The position numbers and the translations under genes are program-made. A stretch of 7,641 nt of DNA from an uncultured Lachnospiraceae bacterium. GTDB taxonomy: Bacteria > Bacillota > Clostridia > Lachnospirales > Lachnospiraceae. The notes under the pieces are model-generated. The model did not search any database. It saw only the letters and a program-made list of their open reading frames with translations, and was not told the origin of the DNA. Below are positions 1 through 5,015 of the stretch, one piece after another (within the stretch, counting starts at the first letter, position 1; each line of letters opens with the position of its first letter). The stretch lies in assembly GCA_946413945.1 (NCBI GenBank), contig CAMKMR010000081.1:1-7641 (forward strand), in the 5' to 3' direction.

Positions 1-165
1 ATCATGTACATACTTTAAAGTTCCATAAAGATACATCTCAATATCTTTTTCATCAACTATATCCCTGTTTCTTATAACACGAGCTACAACCGGATCTATA
101 TTAAATTTCTTTGCAAGCAGATTAAAATCCGCTCTTTTTGAATACATTCTCCAAGCCGTATCCAT
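1..165 (-). CDS. recJ: Single-stranded-DNA-specific exonuclease RecJ, N-terminal fragment (cut by window edge)
   Basis: This is an open frame of 55 codons with no stop before the window edge, so only the N-terminus is present. It reads MDTAWRMYSKRADFNLLAKK, continues with FNIDPVVARVIRNRDI, and ends in LYGTLKYVHD. That is the usual opening of clostridial RecJ: a short Trp-containing start, a small helical region of the type 'A.KF.I...A.ii.NRgi', then the 'yL.g.l..lhDP' stretch that precedes the DHH phosphoesterase domain. The catalytic DHH motifs lie outside the window. RecJ is a 5'-to-3' single-strand exonuclease of recombination and mismatch repair. The ATG at 165 is chosen because AGGAG (175-179) sits 9 bases upstream; the next ATG, at codon 7, has no comparable site. 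The position after secDF matches a common clostridial order. The family call is from recognition of the N-terminus and context only. Confidence 0.8.
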   Translation of the reverse strand, partial: MDTAWRMYSKRADFNLLAKKFNIDPVVARVIRNRDIVDEKDIEMYLYGTLKYVHD

Positions 166-174
166 TTTTATCGT

Positions 175-179
175 CTCCT
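175..179 (-). promoter_or_regulatory. Ribosome binding site of recJ
   Basis: AGGAG on the minus strand, 9 bases before the ATG at 165. It fixes the first ATG as the start. It lies only 7 bases beyond the foot of the secDF terminator hairpin, so the recJ leader between hairpin and start codon is very short. Confidence 0.7.
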
Positions 180-186
180 ATTAAAT

Positions 187-228
187 AACAATAAAAAGGA
201 GTAGATCTCTCTGCTCCTTTTTATTGTT
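187..228 (-). terminator. Rho-independent terminator after secDF
   Basis: A 15-bp perfect inverted repeat (187-201 with 214-228, arm core AAAAAGGAG / CTCCTTTTT) encloses a 12-base loop. On the minus strand the stem can go on for three more pairs after one A-C mismatch. The minus-strand 3' arm ends TCCTTTTTATTG and is followed by TTATTTAATAGG, a U-rich tail. On the plus strand the mismatch becomes a G-U pair and the stem is followed by TTTTT, so the structure could end transcription in both directions. It lies 23 bases beyond the secDF stop codon and just before the recJ ribosome binding site. Confidence 0.85.
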
Positions 229-251
229 TTTGTCATATTAATTACTGCAAT

Positions 252-2522
252 TTACGCATTTTTCTTTTTTGATGAAGCTTTCTTAACTTTTTCTTCCTTG
301 CTTCCAAAATGCTTCTTTAATGTCATCCAGAGTGGACCTGTGATGAAGATTGAAGAATACATACCGCATACAAGACCTACCATAAGTGTAAGTGTGAATT
401 CCTTAAGAGAAGCAACACCTAAAATGTTAAGCATAAGTACAGTTACAAAAGTTGTAAGTGTAGAATAGATATTTCTTGATAATGTCTGAGAAATACTTGT
501 ATTTACGATTGCATCTACTCCATCCTTTTCAATTGACATTTCCTTTAAGTTCTCACGGATTCTGTCAAAGATGATGATCGTAGCATTGATAGAGTAACCT
601 ACGATTGTAAGCATACAAGCGATAAATGTTCCGCCTACCGAAAGATATGCTACTGAGTAGATCATAAATGTTACGAATACGTCATGGATAAGAGCAAGTA
701 CCGCACTAGCACCAAATCTAACATCATCAAATCTGAATGCAATGTAGATAAGGATAAGTATTGATGAAATTACAACTGCAAGTATAGCGTCACGCTGCAT
801 TTCATGTGAGATTGTGCTACTGATATTTTCGCACTCAATAGCTCCATCCTTAACTCCAAATTTCTCTTCCATGGCCTCTGCCACTGCCTTACGCTGGCTT
901 TCATTAAGTTCTTCTGACTTAAAGATAACCTGATTTGAATTATCAACTATCTGGATCTGAATATTTGACTTGATAGCTGCTGCTTCCTGAATCGCAGGAA
1001 CGATATCCTTTTCAGCCTCTTCCTGTGTATAAGCCTTGTCAAATGTTACTGCTGTAGATGTACCGCCACTGAACTCTAATGAGAAATTAAGCGCTGATCC
1101 ACGGCTACCAATATTCTTATTAACGATAAGGAAGATAAGTCCAAGAGCGATCACTGCGATCGAAACAGGACCTGTGAACTTAAACGCCTTTGTATACTTT
1201 ACAACCTTTGGCTTCTTTGCCTGTCCATATAAAGCCTTATTTGTAACTCCAAGATCACAGAATGCATTGATAAGAAGTCTTGTTACAACAAGGGCTGTGA
1301 ACATTGAAAGGATGATACCAAGAATAAGTGTCTTAGCAAATCCCTTTACTGTACCTGATCCCATAGCAAGGAGTACGACACCAGCAATAATTGTTGTTAT
1401 ATTACCATCAAAGATAGCTGAGAAGGCTTTATTGAAACCATTCTTTATCGCTGTCTTTACAGTCTTTCCATCAGCTAATTCTTCTTTAATACGTGTAAAA
1501 ATGATTACATTTGCATCTACTGCCATACCGATTGAAAGAAGGATACCGGCAATACCTGGAAGTGTAAGTGATATATGAAGTGAATTTAAGAAGAAAAGCT
1601 CAAGTAATGTATAAATGCAAAGAGCTATTGAAGCCACAAATCCAGGAAATCTAAATACGATTATCATGATCACAAAGATAAGACAAAGGCCGATAAGGCC
1701 TGCCTTAAGTGATGATGAAAGAGCTTCACTACCAAGCGTAGCACCTACAACCTGTGAACGAACTTCTGTAAGAGTAAGCGGAAGAGCACCGATCTTAATT
1801 GTATTTGCAAGACTAGATGCTTCATCATATCCACCAATATTATTGATCTCAGCTGAACCACCAGTGATAGCTTCATTTACACGTGGAGCGCTCTGTACTT
1901 TACCATCATAGATGATATAAACAGGATTACCTATATTTGCCCCTGTTACATCAGCAAACTTCTTTGATCCTTCGTCTGTAAAAGTAAGCTGAACGATATA
2001 TTGCTTATTTCCCTGTTCATTAGATACACCAGCCTGGGCATTCTTTATATCTGCACCTGTAAGAGCAGGCTGATATGTAACTCCTGAAACAGCTGTATCA
2101 TCGATCACACCATCGCCATTTGCATCTGCTTTTGCATAATTTTCAGGATCAAGGAATTCCAATACTCCTGCACGTCCAAGTTCATCAAGAATCTTATTAG
2201 CATCATATTTGCTTGTATCTACAGGAATCTCTATAGCGATTCTGTTATTTCCTTCAAGATAAACCGATCCATCTGTAGAATAACTATCTACTCTGGCCTG
2301 AAGTTTTTCTTTAGTAGCACTTATTGCCGCATCGTCAGGATTCTTATCTTCTATCTGATAAGTTACGCTGACACCACCCTGAAGGTCAAGTCCGAGAGGA
2401 ATATCCTCTGCTCTTCCTGTCTTTTCTGCACCCACACCATTTATTACCATGTAGATAACGCCGGCAACAGCGAGCGCTATGATAAGCAAAGTAATAACAG
2501 CATTTCTTTTTGCGTTTTTCAT
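252..2522 (-). CDS. secDF: Fused protein translocase subunit SecDF
   Basis: A 756-residue fusion of SecD and SecF, RND-family membrane proteins that work with SecYEG on the outer face of the membrane and use the proton gradient to pull secreted proteins across. The SecD half has a first membrane helix (about 9-28), the GLDLQGG motif (44-50), a large external P1 region (about 60-265), and five more helices (about 272-420) that include the GMAVDANVIIF motif with Asp336. The SecF half has a helix near 449-467, the FSGG motif (484-487), a second external domain (about 488-575) and five helices (about 578-735). Twelve helices in total is the family norm. The tail is Lys-rich and cytoplasmic. The start is set by GAGGAG (2530-2535), 7 bases upstream. 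Only 16 bases separate it from scfB, so the two are surely cotranscribed. Two oddities: the SecF motif usually written GYSINDT reads GYSINAT (Ala647), and residues 133-144 form an EF-hand-like acidic loop in P1. Confidence 0.95.
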   Translation of the reverse strand: MKNAKRNAVITLLIIALAVAGVIYMVINGVGAEKTGRAEDIPLGLDLQGGVSVTYQIEDKNPDDAAISATKEKLQARVDSYSTDGSVYLEGNNRIAIEIPVDTSKYDANKILDELGRAGVLEFLDPENYAKADANGDGVIDDTAVSGVTYQPALTGADIKNAQAGVSNEQGNKQYIVQLTFTDEGSKKFADVTGANIGNPVYIIYDGKVQSAPRVNEAITGGSAEINNIGGYDEASSLANTIKIGALPLTLTEVRSQVVGATLGSEALSSSLKAGLIGLCLIFVIMIIVFRFPGFVASIALCIYTLLELFFLNSLHISLTLPGIAGILLSIGMAVDANVIIFTRIKEELADGKTVKTAIKNGFNKAFSAIFDGNITTIIAGVVLLAMGSGTVKGFAKTLILGIILSMFTALVVTRLLINAFCDLGVTNKALYGQAKKPKVVKYTKAFKFTGPVSIAVIALGLIFLIVNKNIGSRGSALNFSLEFSGGTSTAVTFDKAYTQEEAEKDIVPAIQEAAAIKSNIQIQIVDNSNQVIFKSEELNESQRKAVAEAMEEKFGVKDGAIECENISSTISHEMQRDAILAVVISSILILIYIAFRFDDVRFGASAVLALIHDVFVTFMIYSVAYLSVGGTFIACMLTIVGYSINATIIIFDRIRENLKEMSIEKDGVDAIVNTSISQTLSRNIYSTLTTFVTVLMLNILGVASLKEFTLTLMVGLVCGMYSSIFITGPLWMTLKKHFGSKEEKVKKASSKKKNA

Positions 2523-2538
2523 TCCTTTTCTCCTCTTG

Positions 2539-3942
2539 TTAACATTTATATTCTGAAGTCTGGCTCATTTCCTGAACGCCGGGAACGTCACTAAGAGCCG
2601 CCTTCATCATAAGCGCACATTCAATACGCTTCTGTTCTAATTCACAACCTATATCATAGGCTTCAAGAATCTTATTGTGGAACTGGAAAGCATTTGCTGC
2701 ACATCCGCCGCTGCAATAGAATCTCGCAAAACAATTCTGACACTTTTCTTTTGCATAAACATTGTTGCACTTAAATTCTTCAACAAGTTTTTCATTATCA
2801 ATGCCATTCCAAACATCACCAAGCTTAAATTCATCCTGACCAACAAACTGATGACAAGGATATAAATCTCCCCAAGGAGTAACAGCAAGATACTCTGTTC
2901 CTGAACCACAGCCTGAAAGTCTCTTGTAAACACAAGGCCCTCCATTAAGATCGATATTGAAATGGAAAAAGTTAACCGGCTTTCCTGCTTTAGCCCTATC
3001 CACAAGGATCTTTGCTAACTTATCATACTGTTCCTTTATCTTTGGAACATCTTCTTCTCTGATAGCATACGGCTCATTTTGTCCTGCAACAACAGGCTCA
3101 ACTGAGATCTGCTCAAATCCCTCCTCGATGAAGTTAACCACATCTTCTGAGAAGTCAAGATTATTATGAGTAAATGTTCCTCTGATATAATATTCACCCT
3201 TACGCTTTGATGCGAAGTCCTTGAACTTTGGCATTATGATATCATAGCTGCCCTTGCCATTTCTTGTTGGGCGCATCATATCATTTACTTCTTTTCTTCC
3301 ATCAATTGAAAGAACCACATTCTTGAGTTCTTTATTGGCAAATTCTAATACTTCATCATTTAAAAGAACACCATTTGTTGTAAGAGTAAATCTGAATTTT
3401 TTATCATTCTTTTCTTCGATAGATCTTCCATAAGCAACTAACTGCTTAACGACCTCGAAGTTCATAAGTGGTTCACCACCAAAGAAATCAACTTCCAAGT
3501 TCTTTCTAGAACCTGAATTAGCAACCAGGAAATCTAAAGCCTGCTTACCAACTTCAAAGCTCATAAGTGCCCTATCTCCATGATATTCACCCTGGCCTGC
3601 GAAACAGTATTTACAAGCAAGATTACAATCATGTGATACATTAAGGCAGAGAGCCTTAACTACGGTCTTTCTCTTCTTAAAATCTATAACCGCAGTCTTA
3701 AAGACGTCTTCAGTAAAAAGCTGTTCTGAATCTACTAATTCCTGTACTGCATCATAGGCTTCAAATATATCTTCTTCCTTATATTTTTTTCCATCTTCGT
3801 TTAACTTAGCTGATACTTCTTCCTTTGTTCTCCCTTCGAAGATACTGATAATGTCGTAAACAAGATCATCTACTACATGAACTGATCCACTACATACATC
3901 AAGTACTATGTTGTATCCGTTATTCTTAAACTGGTGTACCAT
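2539..3942 (-). CDS. scfB: Radical SAM/SPASM SCIFF peptide maturase (thioether-forming)
   Basis: A 467-residue radical SAM enzyme expected to form the Cys-Thr thioether in the SCIFF peptide encoded just upstream (family of CteB and Tte1186). Residues 1-90 fit the PqqD-like leader-binding domain (RRE), starting with the family-typical MVHQFKNNGYNIVLDV. The radical SAM core follows, with CNLACKYC giving Cys106, Cys110 and Cys113 for the SAM-binding [4Fe-4S] cluster and GGEP at 155-158. The C-terminal SPASM domain matches the CX9-15GX4C, CX2CX5CX3C, C pattern exactly: Cys345, Gly358, Cys363; Cys401, 404, 410, 414; Cys433. Cys337 gives an eighth possible ligand for the two auxiliary [4Fe-4S] clusters. 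A GGAAGGA element (3954-3960) lies 11 bases before the ATG, a rather long spacing. The gene sits between the precursor gene and secDF. Length and motifs are complete, with no sign of decay. The bond chemistry is inferred from studied relatives. Confidence 0.95.
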   Translation of the reverse strand: MVHQFKNNGYNIVLDVCSGSVHVVDDLVYDIISIFEGRTKEEVSAKLNEDGKKYKEEDIFEAYDAVQELVDSEQLFTEDVFKTAVIDFKKRKTVVKALCLNVSHDCNLACKYCFAGQGEYHGDRALMSFEVGKQALDFLVANSGSRKNLEVDFFGGEPLMNFEVVKQLVAYGRSIEEKNDKKFRFTLTTNGVLLNDEVLEFANKELKNVVLSIDGRKEVNDMMRPTRNGKGSYDIIMPKFKDFASKRKGEYYIRGTFTHNNLDFSEDVVNFIEEGFEQISVEPVVAGQNEPYAIREEDVPKIKEQYDKLAKILVDRAKAGKPVNFFHFNIDLNGGPCVYKRLSGCGSGTEYLAVTPWGDLYPCHQFVGQDEFKLGDVWNGIDNEKLVEEFKCNNVYAKEKCQNCFARFYCSGGCAANAFQFHNKILEAYDIGCELEQKRIECALMMKAALSDVPGVQEMSQTSEYKC

Positions 3943-3987
3943 TTAAATATATATCCTTCCAAAATTGATTCAAATATCAAAACAATG

Positions 3988-4024
3988 TAAAAGGGACTAT
4001 CCAATAGGGGGACAGTCCCTTTTA
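3988..4024 (-). terminator. Terminator-like or attenuator hairpin between scfA and scfB
   Basis: An 11-bp perfect stem (3988-3998 with 4014-4024, arms TAAAAGGGACT / AGTCCCTTTTA) extends, after one mismatch, by three further pairs (4000-4002 with 4010-4012), leaving a 7-base loop. On the minus strand the 3' arm ends AGTCCCTTTTA and is followed by CATTGTTTTG. The U-tract is short and broken, so termination is probably partial. The position between precursor and maturase genes suits partial readthrough or an RNA processing stop, giving more scfA message than scfB message. That function is inference. Confidence 0.65.
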
Positions 4025-4025
4025 A

Positions 4026-4053
4026 ATTATAAAGACCGGTAAAGATCTTTCAG
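4026..4053 (-). promoter_or_regulatory. Weak candidate promoter for scfB-secDF
   Basis: On the minus strand a perfect TATAAT (4026-4031) is preceded at 16 bases by CTGAAA (4048-4053), which matches four of six bases of TTGACA. If used, it would let scfB and secDF be transcribed independently of scfA. However, the predicted start point would fall inside the following hairpin, and TATAAT-like hexamers are frequent in AT-rich spacers, so this remains a candidate only. Confidence 0.22.
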
Positions 4054-4078
4054 ATTAAAATAACCTCTGTATCTGAAA
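4048..4078 (-). repeat. Inverted repeat immediately after scfA stop
   Basis: Perfect 8-bp arms TTTCAGAT (4048-4055) and ATCTGAAA (4071-4078) enclose a 15-base AT-rich loop. The structure starts two bases beyond the scfA stop codon. It is AT-rich with no U-run after it, so it does not look like a terminator. It could protect the 3' end of the short scfA message from exonucleases; that role is inference. Confidence 0.4.
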
Positions 4079-4080
4079 AC

Positions 4081-4221
4081 TTATTTGTTTTCGCAGCTCT
4101 GGTTTCCTACTGTACAAGATGTCTTGCAAGCTGACTGGCAAGATGTCTGGCACTCACCACAACCACCCTTTACAAGAGTATTCTTGAATGTGCTCTGTGT
4201 TAAAGTCTTAATTCTTTCCAT
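4081..4221 (-). CDS. scfA: SCIFF ranthipeptide precursor (six cysteines in forty-five residues)
   Basis: A 46-residue peptide that starts MERIKTLTQSTFKNTLVK and carries the core CGECQTSCQSACKTSC followed by TVGNQSCENK. The six cysteines are at 21, 24, 28, 32, 36 and 43, the defining SCIFF spacing. The core is nearly identical to SCIFF peptides across Clostridia. The first 18-20 residues serve as leader for the maturase's RRE domain. In the studied relative CteA, ScfB-type enzymes join Cys32 to Thr37; both residues occur at exactly these positions here. The ATG is supported by an ideal AAGGAGG site 6 bases upstream. The gene precedes scfB by 138 bases. The final product, its removal from the leader and its job are unknown from sequence; SCIFF peptides have been linked to quorum-sensing-like regulation in some clostridia. 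The identification is firm; the cross-link is inferred by homology. Confidence 0.96.
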   Translation of the reverse strand: MERIKTLTQSTFKNTLVKGGCGECQTSCQSACKTSCTVGNQSCENK

Positions 4222-4227
4222 TATGTG

Positions 4228-4234
4228 CCTCCTT
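4228..4234 (-). promoter_or_regulatory. Strong ribosome binding site of scfA
   Basis: AAGGAGG on the minus strand, 6 bases before the scfA ATG. It is the best Shine-Dalgarno match in the window and fits high-level translation of a small peptide precursor. It also confirms that this short frame is a real gene. Confidence 0.9.
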
Positions 4235-4262
4235 AAACCGATACTTTTCGTTATTCCTTGGT

Positions 4263-4291
4263 ATTATAACACAATAAGAAATGCTTGAAAA
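4263..4291 (-). promoter_or_regulatory. Sigma-A type promoter of scfA with extended -10
   Basis: On the minus strand TGTTATAAT (-10 hexamer TATAAT at 4263-4268, with the TG of an extended -10) follows a 17-base spacer after TTTTCA (4286-4291), which matches four of six bases of the TTGACA -35 box. The start point would lie near 4256, leaving a leader of about 35 bases that contains the AAGGAGG site. The -35 box and most of the spacer lie inside the 21-bp inverted repeat at 4271-4319. Confidence 0.65.
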
Positions 4292-4319
4292 GTAAATATT
4301 TTCAAGCATTTCTTATTGT
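4271..4319 (-). terminator. 21-bp perfect inverted repeat, probable terminator of the HAD gene
   Basis: Arms 4271-4291 and 4299-4319 are perfectly complementary over 21 bp around a 7-base GTAAATA spacer. The structure starts 6 bases after the HAD gene's stop codon, the usual place for an intrinsic terminator. The 3' arm on the minus strand is T-rich (TTTTCAAG, then CATTTCTTATTGT) but no clean U-run follows it, and the base of the stem is A/T pairs. It may therefore end transcription less cleanly than the terminator after secDF. Because the repeat overlaps the scfA -35 region, an operator or other promoter-linked role is an alternative. Confidence 0.7.
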
Positions 4320-4325
4320 CAACCT

Positions 4326-4991
4326 TTACTTTATATCAAATAAAGGAAGAATCTCCGTTATTATATTACTGATCTGATCTGCATACTCTCTTGCCTGTTC
4401 ATTAGGTCTTATCAGATCTATGACCATTACCGTAAAAAGCCCCGCCCTGTGGGATGCCGCAAGTCCATTGATAGAGTCTTCAACACCAACTGCATACCGG
4501 GGTTCAACCCCAAGCCTTTCACACGCTTTAAGGTATATATCCGGTTCGGGCTTTCCATGTTCAACCTGATTTCCATAAACTATCTCATCAAAATATTTAT
4601 AGATATCATGTTCTTTTAAATAATGTTCTGCTCTGTCCTTTGCAGTAGATGTAGCAAGCGCTATCTTAATGCCATTTTCTTTAAGACACCTAAGGCATTC
4701 TTTTGCCCCAGTCTTTAAGTCGAAGCCAGGATTTTTGCCATAAGCATCAACCAGCTTATGAACCTCTGCCCTGTAAGAAGAATACTCTATCCTATCTCCA
4801 AAATGATCCTTAAAGCGTCTGGCATTATCCTTACTTGTACCGCCAGCACACTGATCACAGAAGTGGTCTATATCAATTTTCGAGAAGCCCAGGCTTGCAC
4901 CATACTTATGATGGCTCTGCCTGTAGATCTTCTCCGAATCAAATATGACTCCATCCATATCAAATACTGCCGCTTTATAAATCTTTGTCAT
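4326..4991 (-). CDS. HAD-superfamily hydrolase, beta-phosphoglucomutase/phosphatase-like (subfamily IA)
   Basis: A 221-residue cytoplasmic enzyme with all four HAD motifs. Motif I is FDMDGVIFDSE, with nucleophile Asp11 and acid/base Asp13. Motif II is ALATSTAK with Thr114. Motif III is the lysine of HGKPEPDIY (Lys147). Motif IV is GVEDSINGL with Glu171 and Asp172 for magnesium. The helical C1 cap lies between about residues 16 and 90. Length and layout fit beta-phosphoglucomutase-like or small sugar-phosphate phosphatases; the substrate cannot be read from the sequence, so no symbol is given. The ATG is backed by GGAGA (4998-5002), 6 bases upstream. Only 24 bases separate it from the surface-protein gene, with no terminator between, so the two are likely cotranscribed. 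The neighbours share no obvious pathway with it. Nothing looks damaged. Confidence 0.9.
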   Translation of the reverse strand: MTKIYKAAVFDMDGVIFDSEKIYRQSHHKYGASLGFSKIDIDHFCDQCAGGTSKDNARRFKDHFGDRIEYSSYRAEVHKLVDAYGKNPGFDLKTGAKECLRCLKENGIKIALATSTAKDRAEHYLKEHDIYKYFDEIVYGNQVEHGKPEPDIYLKACERLGVEPRYAVGVEDSINGLAASHRAGLFTVMVIDLIRPNEQAREYADQISNIITEILPLFDIK

Positions 4992-5015
4992 TATCTGTCT
5001 CCAGTTAAGAACTTT

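Noticed and set aside
1036..1911. Plus-strand open frames (180 and 98 codons) inside secDF
   Set aside because: They are antisense shadows of the clearly real secDF membrane segments, with no family resemblance or ribosome binding site.
2649..3005. 118-codon minus-strand frame inside scfB
   Set aside because: It lies in another frame within the SPASM region of scfB, whose cysteine pattern is fully intact; it is a composition artefact.
4031..4050. Palindromes ACCGGT and AAAGATCTTT in the scfA-scfB spacer as operator sites
   Set aside because: Both are short and self-complementary by chance at a rate expected in such sequence; no second copy near a promoter supports a regulator site.
4222..4262. 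Riboswitch or leader RNA upstream of scfA
   Set aside because: The leader is only about 35 bases and holds little beyond the ribosome binding site, too short for a known riboswitch.
4085..4288. 67-codon plus-strand open frame across the scfA region
   Set aside because: It is antisense to scfA and its promoter. The minus-strand frame has the SCIFF core, an ideal ribosome binding site and a promoter; the plus-strand frame has none of these.
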